This document shows, in pieces, positions 17,893 through 28,412 of a stretch of DNA of 64,000 bases. Where the stretch lies: the NCBI GenBank assembly GCA_023212725.1, contig JALBYF010000047.1:85578-149577 (forward strand). Direction: 5' to 3'. The notes beneath the pieces are model-generated. The model was not told the DNA's origin. It saw only the letters and a program-made list of their open reading frames with translations, and did no database searches. Source of the stretch: Tranzscheliella williamsii. Lineage: Eukaryota; Basidiomycota; Ustilaginomycetes; Ustilaginales; Ustilaginaceae. A program made the translations under genes and the position numbers. Numbering within the stretch: position 1 is the first letter of the stretch; the number at the start of each line of letters is the position of its first letter.

Positions 17893-20800
17893 TCACTTGA
17901 CCTTGACGACGACGAAGGGCACCTCGACGTCTTCACCCTCTTCGTCATCCGCCATGATCTCGACAATGACCCAGTGCGCGTGAGCAGGAATGGGCTTCTT
18001 GGAAACCGTCTCGATCAGCGTGCTCATCTTCATTTTGAGCCTCTCTTCGCGCTTCTTAGGTGGCAAGAATGCCGAGAAGAGCATTGAGACACCCGAGCTC
18101 AGCATCGACACCTCCAATCGGTATTTGTTCTTGAACAAATCCAAGAACTCCTGTAGTGTAATGTCTTGCTCCACCTTGAAGCGAGACCAGAGTGTCCACT
18201 CGGTGTCATAGTACTTGAGCTTCTGCGCAGCGATCGGATCACTGAACGCGATGAACGGTAGAGCGAGGTTGACGAATGCGTTGCTGTATACCTCCAACTC
18301 TTTCTTTTCGTCCAGCAGCTTGTACAGCTCCAGATTCACCAAACCCGTGGCCAGAGCTGTAGTGGTGGCGATGGCAGGAATGATCTTGCCTGCAATCCCC
18401 TTGGTTTGGTGCTTGTCCGCGGGAGAAATTCCGTAGTTGGTAGCACGCAGGTTCGAAGCCGCCGCGATGAAATCCATGTGGTGGTTGGTGTCATCATCCT
18501 TCTCCATCTCGATAGGCTGCAGACGGAATCCAGCCAATGAGGTGGCACTCGGAAGGCTGCTGGTAACGTCAGTAATATCGCCATCCCCTCCATTGGTACT
18601 GGCGCTACTGTTGACCGCCTCGTTCTCAGTGATCTGGATTTTTACGTTGTCCTTCGGAACAAACTCGGGCACTTCCATGTTGGTCAGCACCTTGCGGAAG
18701 AGCGCTGGGTCTGATCCGCCCTTCAGCCCGTAATTTTCTGCATGCAGGTGGGCCGCACTGACAACGTACTCCATGTGGAGAGGGTTGTCAACGCTGAAAG
18801 TCAATGGGACGGGAGCCCGCTTGGGGCCTGACCAGAATGGCTGACCGCTCGAAGTCACAGAATCTGCGGGCAGCGAATGCAACAGCTGCCGGATATTGTG
18901 GTTGTAGTTTTCCTCGAACTGCATTCGCGCCCAGTGAATGCACTGTTCGAAAGAGATCGGTCGCTGATCGACGAGGAACCGCTTGATCTGTTCCAGTTGC
19001 TCTTTCGCCCCAGACCCCGACTTGAGCGAAGTCTCAATGTAATCCGGCTGGGTGAGGTACTGATTGACGTTCTCAGCAGGCCTGAGGAAGAACTCATCGA
19101 ATTGCTCTCGAGCCCACTGGATCGTATGCTCGATGGCGTTGGGAAAGTTCTTGAGCGTACAAACCGGGATGGATTTCTCGGGAGGATCCTGCGAAGACGA
19201 ATAGGATTCCGTCAAGTGAGGCACGACAACCTGCGTGTTGGCTTTGGTGCCGAGCGTGCCAGACTCCAGCAAAGGCTTCTCGTAGTAGACACATCGTCGG
19301 TCCATGTACTGGCGTGCTTGAATGTTATCGAGCGCGTTGGTGACACCGGTAAGCTTGGAAAAGAACTCGTCGCCGTAGACGTCCTCGGTCTCAGGGCCGA
19401 CGCGGTTCTGGTGAGAATGGATCTTCCCTTTCAGGTCAGGGTTCATCTCTGCCACAGCGGCAGCTGCGGTGTCTGCCTTAAAGTTTCCGACATCCTTGGA
19501 CCGGAAGAGGAATTGTCGGTTGAGGTTGGATTTCTCGATTGTGTCCATGTCGGTGACGTGGATGGCACCCTCCGGTCCGCTACCAAGGCCCATCATGCTC
19601 CAATTCTTGAGCATTTCACAACCAATGGCGCCTGATCCAACAAGGAACTGGCGCGCATTAGCAATCTTTTGCTGAAATTGTTGTCCGAGAACTGCAACCT
19701 GGCCGTCGTAGCGTGAATTTGTCGGAGCAAAGTCGCTTTCTGGTAGGCCGGGTACAGAGTCGGGCAAAGACTCAAGCGAGTCGACGTACAAATGCTGAAC
19801 GAGTGGATGGAACTTGCCACTGCAAGCTTTGAGGACTTCCTGCGCAACAAAGCCACCGATGTAGGCGACCATGGGCGACAAATCGCCGGTAGCCTGGAAA
19901 GCGAGCTCCCTGATCACCTTCTCCGGTAGATCAGCGGCATCCTGGCCAGATGCTTGCAAAATCTGCTTTGTGAGCGCCAGAACCTCATCAGCATCCTCAA
20001 CATTCCTCGGCCTTGGCAATCGGCGGTTCTTCTGTTGAAATTCGGACAAAGCCTGAAAACCGGCATGAAGAGCAGCAGGCCTATCAAATTTGGCATAATC
20101 TGCAATCAATATCTCGGGCTGCTTGGTGCTCTCTCGTAGAGACTTGAAGCTGATCTCCTTGGGCATTTTGACTTGCTTGAAGAGGCCGCCTCGCTTGTAT
20201 TCACCCAAGCCGACCGTGCTACCGATGGTGAATGTGTAAGGGCCTTTGACTGTGACCTTGCGTGGCTTGCACCCGTTCAGCTCCTCCATACCTTGTACCT
20301 CGGAAAAGGTAACATGGTCACCATCCTCCAATCCATGTCTCGTTTCGTCGAGCGTGGTTACCAGGCCCTCCTCGTCGTTGGCAATAGAGACGATCATACC
20401 GGACAAAGGCTGCTCGCCCGAAGGGTCGTTGACCAGGAAATTGGGCCCAAAATCGTTGAAGACGGAACCAAAGAAACCTCGTACCTCAGCAGAGATAAAG
20501 TGAGTGGCGGTACCGTGTGTGAGATCGTTAAATTTGAGTTGCTCGTGGTAAGGAGCATCGGTCATGACAACGACCTGGAAGCGGCTGAGAACGTCTTTGG
20601 TCAGCTCGGGCTCCTCGAGAACACGGATGGGTACATATGTGTTGAGCTCAGCCAGGCGAGGTTGTGTTGCGTGATCTCTGCGTTTTCCTGCGCCAACATC
20701 ATCGGTTCGAAGGAAGAACTGTGTGCTGAGGTCTGCTATGGAGACCGGGTTGGGATCAAAGATGGTGATGCTCTTGACACCTGCCAGAGCGACGTTCTTG

Positions 20801-20958
20801 GCAATCTCGGCGCCGAGACCTTTGAGGCCAACGACGAGGACATTGCTGGCCGCCATGCGTTTCATGGCATCGTGACCAAGGACATAGAGCTGCCGACTGT
20901 AGAGACCCTCATCAATGCCCTGCTCGGGCTGGTCGACTTTCATGTCTTCGGCTGCCAT
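17893..20958 (-). CDS. UBA1: Ubiquitin-activating enzyme E1
   Basis: 1021 residues from ATG 20958 (minus), close to yeast Uba1 (1024). It adenylates ubiquitin and passes it to E2 enzymes as a thioester. The inactive adenylation half starts with YSRQLYVLGHDAMKRM and NVLVVGLKGLGAEIAKN. The active half has FLVGSGAIGCEMLKNW and the ATP/Mg pattern VTDMDTIEKSNLNRQFLFR. The catalytic Cys is in PVCTLKNFPNAIEHT at residue 600 (codon at 19159-19161), the same number as in yeast. The C-terminal ubiquitin-fold domain begins near FKVEQDITLQEFLDLF. A single exon covers the whole protein. This gene is expected to be essential. Confidence 0.97.
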   Translation of the reverse strand: MAAEDMKVDQPEQGIDEGLYSRQLYVLGHDAMKRMAASNVLVVGLKGLGAEIAKNVALAGVKSITIFDPNPVSIADLSTQFFLRTDDVGAGKRRDHATQPRLAELNTYVPIRVLEEPELTKDVLSRFQVVVMTDAPYHEQLKFNDLTHGTATHFISAEVRGFFGSVFNDFGPNFLVNDPSGEQPLSGMIVSIANDEEGLVTTLDETRHGLEDGDHVTFSEVQGMEELNGCKPRKVTVKGPYTFTIGSTVGLGEYKRGGLFKQVKMPKEISFKSLRESTKQPEILIADYAKFDRPAALHAGFQALSEFQQKNRRLPRPRNVEDADEVLALTKQILQASGQDAADLPEKVIRELAFQATGDLSPMVAYIGGFVAQEVLKACSGKFHPLVQHLYVDSLESLPDSVPGLPESDFAPTNSRYDGQVAVLGQQFQQKIANARQFLVGSGAIGCEMLKNWSMMGLGSGPEGAIHVTDMDTIEKSNLNRQFLFRSKDVGNFKADTAAAAVAEMNPDLKGKIHSHQNRVGPETEDVYGDEFFSKLTGVTNALDNIQARQYMDRRCVYYEKPLLESGTLGTKANTQVVVPHLTESYSSSQDPPEKSIPVCTLKNFPNAIEHTIQWAREQFDEFFLRPAENVNQYLTQPDYIETSLKSGSGAKEQLEQIKRFLVDQRPISFEQCIHWARMQFEENYNHNIRQLLHSLPADSVTSSGQPFWSGPKRAPVPLTFSVDNPLHMEYVVSAAHLHAENYGLKGGSDPALFRKVLTNMEVPEFVPKDNVKIQITENEAVNSSASTNGGDGDITDVTSSLPSATSLAGFRLQPIEMEKDDDTNHHMDFIAAASNLRATNYGISPADKHQTKGIAGKIIPAIATTTALATGLVNLELYKLLDEKKELEVYSNAFVNLALPFIAFSDPIAAQKLKYYDTEWTLWSRFKVEQDITLQEFLDLFKNKYRLEVSMLSSGVSMLFSAFLPPKKREERLKMKMSTLIETVSKKPIPAHAHWVIVEIMADDEEGEDVEVPFVVVKVK

Positions 20959-21652
20959 TGTCAGAACCCAGACCCTGCAAAGGTCAAGCTCAGCGATGTA
21001 GGAATGGACGTATACGGTCGGATTACAGGCGTCCTTAGTTGGTCTCTTGGTCGATTATCACGTCCTTATGGGCGCAGCAGTTGGGATGGTGACGGTATGC
21101 GAGTCGATGTCGGATGAAGTACAGAGTCGAGGCCAGACGCGGTCGTGGTGGCGAGATAGTAGTAGAGGGCTGAGTTAGGGAAACCAAGATGAACGCCCGT
21201 GCACCAGAATTGCCTCCAAAAATGCATTATATATACTTGTATTAGTTCGAGTGATTCACACATTTACATCGGAGATATGAAGGCATTAGGATTCTTAAGG
21301 CCCGATCACATGTCACATACAACTGCTTCCTTACATCAGTGTTATTGAAATCGTTTGTGCAGCCCTGAGGTGCAGTTTTGATGAAATCATCAATTTTCCT
21401 GTTCTGACTCCACATCTGCGTAAGCGCCCAGACTGCGAAGACGGGTTAACATGGCTGAAGAAGCGACGATGATAACGAGGTATCAGATGTGCTCCAGCTA
21501 CGAGACGACTGTAATACATAGCGGGTCCGGCGTGACAAGAATGTGGGGATTCCCACTGGGAACTGTACACGGAGGGACAAGCTGGGAACAGCGACAGAAG
21601 CTAGTGTAACACGCCACCGGCTGTCAAACGGGAAATGGCTGTCCGCCCGCGG
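20959..21652. other. Intergenic region, UBA1 promoter side
   Basis: 694 bp between the NTF2-like gene's stop and the UBA1 start. No gene is seen; an A/T-rich stretch with a TATATA run lies near 21230. Confidence 0.4.
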
Positions 21653-23707
21653 TTAGTGTTGATCCTGATCGGGCGCACGGGACGGCGCCCTATCCTCATG
21701 CGGGGCGGCGTGGGGATGTGTGGATAATTGTTCCCACATGTTGACGAGGTTGTGGGTCGGGCCGCCATAGTCATTAGCGTCGCTGGTGGTTGGGGGGGCC
21801 GAATTTGTGCTGGTTGTTCTGCCTCCGTCCAGCCGTTTCGCCGTCCTTTCGCGGAATTTGGCGCTCGAATCGGGAGGCAGGTCAGCCGAGCGCCGAGATG
21901 AATGCTCAGGCTGGCCGAAATGCTGGGTGAGATTGTCGGTCGACATGGCGCGGGAGGATGCCATCGAGGGCTGGCCGATCAGCGATCGCGCTCGAGAACG
22001 CGTCCCCGTCACGGTACCCGAGCGTGGCTCGCCGGCGCTGCTGCCAAATCGGAAGCCCTTCGGCGAAGGTGCACGAGAACGCGAGATGGTATAGTACTCT
22101 CGACCGGGCCGAGTCGGATACGGCGTATGCTGGCCAAACATGGATTCAACATCGTGCTGCGAGATCTGTTGGTAGTTGTGGTTATCCAAGGAGCCGCCAG
22201 GGATCGCCTTGCGTAGCAGGGCGGCCGAGATCTTGAAGCCTTTAGCGATAGCCCAGGATACAAGAAGACCTACGAGCCTGCGTTCGATCGAATAGACAAG
22301 CGAAGCGAAGGGGATGACGCCTTCGATGGTTTCTCGCAGGCTCCAGGTGTCCTCGTGTTTGACGATCAAGCCGGCGTCGTTGAACTCGAGACGGCTCATT
22401 ACGCGCAGCTGGATGCTGCAAAGCGATTTGATTACTGCGCGGGGGTGGAAGAGCGACCAGAGTATTGTGCGGAACGTCTTGCGTCCAAGTCCTTCGCTGG
22501 TCCAGTGCGGTGTGAGAGCGTCAGCGGGAATAGCTGGACGCGACGCCAGCTGTTGCTGCAGTGTTTCGGCATCGATATAGGCCGAGCTACCGTTCATGCC
22601 GGCTGAGCCTTCTAGGTCATCGCCGTTGACGCTGGGAGGCGTGTGAATAGGATGAGCGCTGGTGGTCGAGAGGGGCCGCATGGCGTTAGCTGGTATTGAA
22701 TAACCGGGAGTGTGAGGTCTGGAGCCACCCCACATGCTGGCTAAACTGAAGGGTGTGGTTGGGCTGTGCGGATGGCTCTGGGCACCTACTCGAGAGAAGG
22801 CACTGTGGGCACCATAGTCAATGAAAGGATGAGGTGTCATGGGCTGCGCCGAGTGTGGGTATCCGCTCTGGCTTGCATGCGCCCGGGGTGTCCGATTTAC
22901 ATCACTGTCCGCTGGTGCCAAAGAGGCGGTGGATTCGGTGCCGAAGAGAGAAGGGAGGAGGGTGACGGTGATAGTATGGTCGATAATGCCGGCCCTTGTC
23001 CCGTCGAACTCGAAATCGGAGCAGATGACGTCGCGGAGCTCGGACTTGACATCCATGCCAGGCAGAGCAAAGGCCATGATAAACTGGTTGGCGATTTGAT
23101 CTCTGCCATGTGCTGACAGCAAGGGAGACTCAAAGACGGCGCCGGTCTCGTAGAACCTGGAAACCATTTCCTTGACTTGTTCTGGTCGACGTTTGCCAGA
23201 GTAAAAGGTGCTGTGAAGGCCGAGGATGACGTCGGTGAGGGTGCTTGGGCTGGGTGGGCCAGCATGGGTTCCTGGGCCGAAAGCAGATTGAGAAAGCGTC
23301 GCGTCTGCATCAGCGGTGGCGGTAAGATTGAGGCTCATAGGGAAGGAGAGATTTGGATGAGCTTGGCTGCCAGAAGAGCTGATATTGCGAGTGTGGCCCC
23401 TCATGGTGATGCTGCCGGGATGCTTGGGCATCATATTGGCGGTGGCCGAGGTAGAGCCAGAGAAGTAGGATTCGGAGTGAGGGCCTGGTTGGCGGGGATG
23501 ATGATGCCAACCTGCTGGTGTAGTGGCTGAGCTGTAAGGTCTCTCTTTCTCTGCATGGAAGGAGGACTGACGTCTGTGCATTGAAGGAACCTCTTCCTTA
23601 GCGACTTGACGGAGGATGTCGACTTTAAGATCATCAGCAATGCCACTGGCAGCGGCTGCATTCTGTGGCAGTTGCGTCTGACCTGGGAAAGGAACGGAAG
23701 CAGACAT
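21653..23707 (-). CDS. NTF2-like (SigF-like) domain protein
   Basis: 684 residues from ATG 23707 (the open frame extends to a TTG at 23782, but MSASVPFPG is the first ATG). Residues 1-150 are low-complexity. Residues about 156-252 have FYSGKRRPEQVKEMVSRFYE, FESPLLSAHGRDQI and a hydrophobic strand ending TITVTLLP. Residues about 400-490 continue with HPRAVIKSLCSIQLRVMSRL, EFNDAGLIVKHEDTWSL and a hydrophobic segment. Together these resemble the fungal SigF-like NTF2 fold, here split by about 150 disordered residues. The rest (490-684) is Ser/Arg-rich. No catalytic function can be claimed. The fold assignment is from memory of the family; the split is what the sequence shows. Confidence 0.7.
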   Translation of the reverse strand: MSASVPFPGQTQLPQNAAAASGIADDLKVDILRQVAKEEVPSMHRRQSSFHAEKERPYSSATTPAGWHHHPRQPGPHSESYFSGSTSATANMMPKHPGSITMRGHTRNISSSGSQAHPNLSFPMSLNLTATADADATLSQSAFGPGTHAGPPSPSTLTDVILGLHSTFYSGKRRPEQVKEMVSRFYETGAVFESPLLSAHGRDQIANQFIMAFALPGMDVKSELRDVICSDFEFDGTRAGIIDHTITVTLLPSLFGTESTASLAPADSDVNRTPRAHASQSGYPHSAQPMTPHPFIDYGAHSAFSRVGAQSHPHSPTTPFSLASMWGGSRPHTPGYSIPANAMRPLSTTSAHPIHTPPSVNGDDLEGSAGMNGSSAYIDAETLQQQLASRPAIPADALTPHWTSEGLGRKTFRTILWSLFHPRAVIKSLCSIQLRVMSRLEFNDAGLIVKHEDTWSLRETIEGVIPFASLVYSIERRLVGLLVSWAIAKGFKISAALLRKAIPGGSLDNHNYQQISQHDVESMFGQHTPYPTRPGREYYTISRSRAPSPKGFRFGSSAGEPRSGTVTGTRSRARSLIGQPSMASSRAMSTDNLTQHFGQPEHSSRRSADLPPDSSAKFRERTAKRLDGGRTTSTNSAPPTTSDANDYGGPTHNLVNMWEQLSTHPHAAPHEDRAPSRAPDQDQH

Positions 23708-26120
23708 TGTGGCGGGTCGAAGGGACGTTGTTGCGGGGAAAGTGATGTCGGGTGCAAAGAAGGCGGTCCGGACTGAATGCAAGGCTGAGGCAGTGATTGC
23801 CGCTGTCTTGCCTGCCGCCGCGACAGAGTGTTGCGTCGCTATCAGGATCTAAAACGACGGAGCTAAGCCGAGATGTCAGCTCTCGGTGGAGGAAAGATGA
23901 GTTTATGGGTATAGCTATGTCTACTGAAGCCGTCTGGCCAGGCGAGAGCAGGAAAAGCGCTGCAGTAAGCACGGCGCCGGATGGCAGTTCGACTGCAGAA
24001 CCGTGCGAATAAGTGCAGGACTGGGCGGTGCTCAAACCGATGGAGGTCAAGGTGACTGAAACGAGACGGAATGAGATCAAGATGGTGTTGGAGCAACGGT
24101 GTTGGCAATGGTAAGGCGTGGAGGTTGGACGTGGTGGAGCTACATGGGGTGGGAGAGAGTAAAGGAGCTCCGAGTGTGAGTGTACAGATGTAAGTGAGCT
24201 AGGTAATGAGAGGGTGAGCGTACGGATTAAGTGGAGTCGCCTTAGTCGTGCATCGCCATCAAAAATGGAACACAATCATCACATAAGAATCACAATCTAA
24301 AATGGAAATGTGAGTTTGCTATGTGAACGTCAGATGATGCATATGCACCCTACGTGCTGTCCAACTGGCTAACACCACACAGACATCAAACAACGCGAAA
24401 GTGTGAGTACCTGCTTCTTCTCGGCCCGCTCTTGTCTGTTCTTTCCTTGTTCGACTGTCCACGTTTCCAAACAGGGAAAGGAAGTATGCGTTTGCAGCTT
24501 AGGCGGCAAACCGACGTTGTCTGTTGGTTCTAAAACGCTCTTATCAGATACGTTGCGCAAAGCATTCACGGACAGCGACAGTGTGAGTAATCCACCGAAT
24601 TCTGTTGGGGCTAGGAGAAGAGGATGCGGAATCGATGGTGGGTGCTCGATCGACGCAAGGGAGCGTATGTGTTAGCCGGGGGATCGGCTCTCCGGAAGAG
24701 GCGCGCACCCATCGCTCAGCGAGATCAACAGTCACAGTCACAGTCAAATCCGCGTGAGAGCGCTTGGGCTTGCAATTTGGCATCCCGCAGATAGCGACGA
24801 TGGTGCCGCGAAACGGCCTGGTCTCGCGTGAAAGGTGAGTGGCGATGAATATGTTAAGCCCACTGATCGACCGAAATCCATTCAGATTCGACGTCATCGT
24901 CCATTAATCGCCTCTTTATTCCACGGATCAAGTCTCCGTCAGCCGGTTAGAAACCGCCGTAATTTTGATGACATCCCACCTTAACGTGCCACGACTCTGA
25001 TATTTGTAACGTGTGCGCATCAGAGATCTGCCCGATGTCGGGTTTATATCTTTTACATGATTTAACATCGTCTGTGTCTCCGCGACGAGCACAACAACAA
25101 CATTTGGGGGACACGTCAAGAAGCGCCTCGATGCTGGTTACAGATCCCTCTCTTCTTCCCTGCTCCATCCGATTCCGCTGTGCCTTTGTTGCCTCCTTTG
25201 TTGTGACAAGCTAGACCTTTGCTTGCGTCGCCCGCAAGCGTATACCAATATGTGCTGGATGAAAGATGGTGCGTCGACAATGGCAGCGTATTGGATACCG
25301 GCAGGGCTGCACATGGCCTTGGCACTCTGATTTTCTGACATATCCCATCCGCCGCGTCGCTGTCTCTCTGACCTTAACCAGCGTCGGGATGCCGTAACCT
25401 CTATCCCACTGAGTCTAATCTATGTATTACTCGCCAGCATCATGTAGGGCGTCAACTTCTACCCATTTCAGTCGGACTGCTTAGTCCCAGCAGACTACAG
25501 CGATCTACATAGCCTTTCTTCTGATTGCAGAAACCGCTTCGGTGATACGACTCAGGCAGCCAGACTAAGGCGCTTGTGAAGCTTAGGGCCCTCCGATGGG
25601 GCTGAAAATCGCCCTCACCGATGCGCCAGACCTGTGTCGCCTTTCCTTCGCTAAGGGTTGCCGACGGTCTATGGCACCCCTGTCCAGCAGATACGCAGAT
25701 GAGCCTGCCCTTTGTTTGTTGCGCTTGCCAAAATGAGCCGGCCAGCCACGGAGCGTTGTCCTACCTTTCCGGTGCGTAGGGACACGTAGTGGGCGCAGCC
25801 ATGAAAAGTCCCTTTCTTCGCCATTGTCCCCTGCCTTCTCTCCACCAACCATCGATCTCTGTTGCTGATATCCTCGGTTGCCATCCCTGCTCCTGTTTCT
25901 TGCCGTTGATCGGCCCCCTTTTTTCTTCTTCTCGCTACGCTGGCCGGTCCCGTAGACCTCTTATCACCAAGGACTGGATCCTTCCGTTTTTTCTGCTACA
26001 CCTTCTTTTTTTCCGGTTCACTTTGGGTGCAGGACACCTTTCACATTCCTTCTGTACACGTCGACAACATCGCAACAGCTTTTCGCATATCTTACGGGGC
26101 AGCAGCTTCTGTTGATCAAC
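23708..26120. other. 2.4-kb gene-free divergent region upstream of the chitinase
   Basis: This is the longest gap in the gene-rich part. It separates the NTF2-like gene (minus) from the chitinase (plus). Only short unconvincing ORFs occur. The last 250 bases are pyrimidine-rich and probably form the chitinase 5' UTR and core promoter. No tRNA or repeat array was found. It may hold regulatory sequence or an unrecognised ncRNA. Confidence 0.45.
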
Positions 26121-27740
26121 ATGAGGCTCTTACCCATCACAATTTTCGCGCTCGCTGGTCTCCTCACCAGCTCGACTGCGATGCCAAACGAGCCGCGATA
26201 CACCTCGCTGCCATACGGGCAGGGTGAGGTGGGAAGCGCCTCATCCTCGACAATACCAAGCGCCGCTAACCCAGCTGTCTCTCACGGCATGGGTGGTCTT
26301 AGTTTCAGGCCTGACCGGCCGTCATCAGCGCGGCCGTCGAAGCGGGGCTTACAGCGGCGTGCGGAGGGTGGGCGTTCCGTCTGGCAGGTTCTCTTTGGCA
26401 CGCAGAAGCGGAGGGCAGTCCCTTCTGAGCGTCGGAGCAGGCCTTCCCGTCGGGCACGTCCCAATTCGGCGCTCGCCGCGGGCAAGCCGCGCAGAAGTAA
26501 GCGCGATGGAGCCTGCAAGCCGCCGTCCTCAGCCAAGGCCGCCTCTACGTCCGTTTCTGCAGCACCGACAGTAATACCGGGTGCCGGTGGCGACGGCAAC
26601 AAGACGGTCACCAGCAGGTCCATGGTAGGCTACTGGTCCGACTGGACTGCGTCCTCCTTCCCGTCCTCCAAGATCGATTTCACCAAGTTTGACATTGTCA
26701 ACTACGCCTTTGCCATCCCCACAGCGAACTTTGACCTCTCCCTTCCCACCGATTCCTCCGGCGGCCTGCTCAAGGGCTTCGTGTCCGCTGCCAAGGCTGG
26801 CGACACCAAGGCCGTCCTGTCGATCGGAGGGTGGGGAGGATCGCAGCACTTCAGCCCCGCAATGAAGTCGAGCACAACGCGCGCCACATTCGTCAAGAAT
26901 ATCCTCAAGTACTACAACCAGTACCAGCTGGACGGTATTGATCTCGACTGGGAATATCCCGGCGAGGCAGGCGATGGCAATCAGTACGACGGCACGGATA
27001 CCGCCAATTTCCAGACGTTTTTGCAGGAGCTTCGCACGGCGCTTCCGCAAGGCGCGCTCATCACGGCGGCTGTTTCGTTCAATCCCTGGACAGGGGCGAA
27101 TGGTCAGCCGGTCGGGAGCGTCGAGCGGGCGGCGAGCGCGATGGACTACATCATCATTATGAACTACGATGTGTGGGGTTCCTCGGGGAACCCGGGGCCG
27201 AATGCGCCGCTTGCGGATTTGTGTGGCAACTCGACGCAGCCTAGCGCGAACGGAGCCGCGGGGGTCAAGGCGTGGTCGGCGGCGGGGATGCCGCGGGACA
27301 AGATCCTGCTGGGCATTCCGTCGTACGGATACATCAACACGTCGTCCAAGACCAAGCTGCGGCAGCGTGCCGTGGCAGTAGAAACGGCGGAACCCCCCGC
27401 GAAGCGTGCCACCACCCTCAAGAACATGAGCGGCAGCACCGGGTCGGGGCAGGTCAACTTCGACTCGCTCGTCGCGCAGGGCGCGCTCAAGAAGGGCGCC
27501 GACGGTCTCTTCGACGCCGCAGGCGGCTACACCAAGTATTGGGACGACTGCTCCGACACACCCTTCCTGGCTGACGGCACGACCGTCATCACGTACGACG
27601 ACACCTCCTCGCTCTACGACAAGGGCGCTTTCGCCACCGCCGCCGGCATCGCCGGCCTCGCCATGTGGAGCATCGACGGCGACACCGACAACTGGGACCT
27701 CACCAACGCCGCCATTGCCGGTATGAGCTCTGCCGTGTAG
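26121..27740 (+). CDS. Secreted GH18 chitinase
   Basis: 539 residues from ATG 26121. A signal peptide (MRLLPITIFALAGLLTSSTA) is followed by about 140 basic, low-complexity residues with several dibasic sites (SKRG, QRRA, KRRA, RRSKRDG), suggesting Kex2 processing. The GH18 barrel starts near residue 170 (VGYWSDWTASSFP). It has the substrate strand KAVLSIGGWGGS and the catalytic motif DGIDLDWEYPG with Asp271, Asp274, Asp276 and acid Glu278. YIIIMNYDVWG is the conserved strand with the Met-Tyr-Asp residues. The family hydrolyses chitin in cell-wall remodelling, for example cell separation. Smuts have several chitinases, including the unconventionally secreted Cts1; the clear signal peptide argues against that one. 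No chitin-binding module or GPI signal is seen. Single exon. Confidence 0.92.
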   Translation: MRLLPITIFALAGLLTSSTAMPNEPRYTSLPYGQGEVGSASSSTIPSAANPAVSHGMGGLSFRPDRPSSARPSKRGLQRRAEGGRSVWQVLFGTQKRRAVPSERRSRPSRRARPNSALAAGKPRRSKRDGACKPPSSAKAASTSVSAAPTVIPGAGGDGNKTVTSRSMVGYWSDWTASSFPSSKIDFTKFDIVNYAFAIPTANFDLSLPTDSSGGLLKGFVSAAKAGDTKAVLSIGGWGGSQHFSPAMKSSTTRATFVKNILKYYNQYQLDGIDLDWEYPGEAGDGNQYDGTDTANFQTFLQELRTALPQGALITAAVSFNPWTGANGQPVGSVERAASAMDYIIIMNYDVWGSSGNPGPNAPLADLCGNSTQPSANGAAGVKAWSAAGMPRDKILLGIPSYGYINTSSKTKLRQRAVAVETAEPPAKRATTLKNMSGSTGSGQVNFDSLVAQGALKKGADGLFDAAGGYTKYWDDCSDTPFLADGTTVITYDDTSSLYDKGAFATAAGIAGLAMWSIDGDTDNWDLTNAAIAGMSSAV

Positions 27741-28412
27741 TCCCGCCCCCCCCCTCCCCCATCCCTACCGTCCCTGAGCACCTTCCGAGAGCTGCACAAG
27801 CTTCCAGGACTCGCCCCTCCCAAGCAACCCCCCCAATGCCCCTCTCGCCCTCTCCCTCTCCCCTCTCCCATTCCCTTGCCCAGTTCACGATAAACCCCGT
27901 TGGACACTTTGTATGTTGCTCGGAGGGGAATATGCGAATTGCTGTTGTGCGTGCGGAGACCGTGTGGCCGTGGCGAAGCGCGCGGGAGCGGAGTCTGTGT
28001 GGCAGGGCGGCGACGGACGGCGACGTGGCAGCCGCGTGTGCGCCGTGGTGCAGCCCACCTGCTCCGGCAGCCGCGGGGAGGCGCAGATGAGGTGGTGCGC
28101 CGTGCCACCGCACATCGGCGTGCGGCTGTAGTTCATAAAGTCGGCGGTGGTCGTGTGGCCAGGATAGTTAGTATTCCGATCGGCTTCATCGAGATAAGCA
28201 ACCGTGAGATTAACGCATCTGCGCCATGGGGCGGACATGATGCTCGTGGCAGCGCCGTTATCAACCGACCGTGTGCGGCTAGGCTGCAAGGCTCGGCACG
28301 GGCGAATGAAGAGGTGGCGGCTCAGCAGCATATAAGGCCGCTAGGGCGGCTTGGATGGACTGACGTCGCCATACGAAGTTTTCCGGCGTCTGACCCAGCT
28401 TGCGGCTTCAGG
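27741..28412. other. Intergenic region chitinase / dehydrogenase
   Basis: 672 bp with a C- and T-rich tract just after the chitinase stop (27745-27880). No gene is seen. Confidence 0.4.

Noticed and set aside
25789..26115. 108-codon ORF before the chitinase
   Set aside because: Pyrimidine-rich sequence that is best read as promoter and 5' UTR; no recognisable features.
27740..27900. CRISPR-like or tandem array in the C/T-rich tract after the chitinase
   Set aside because: It is a simple pyrimidine tract without unit structure, and the organism is a fungus.
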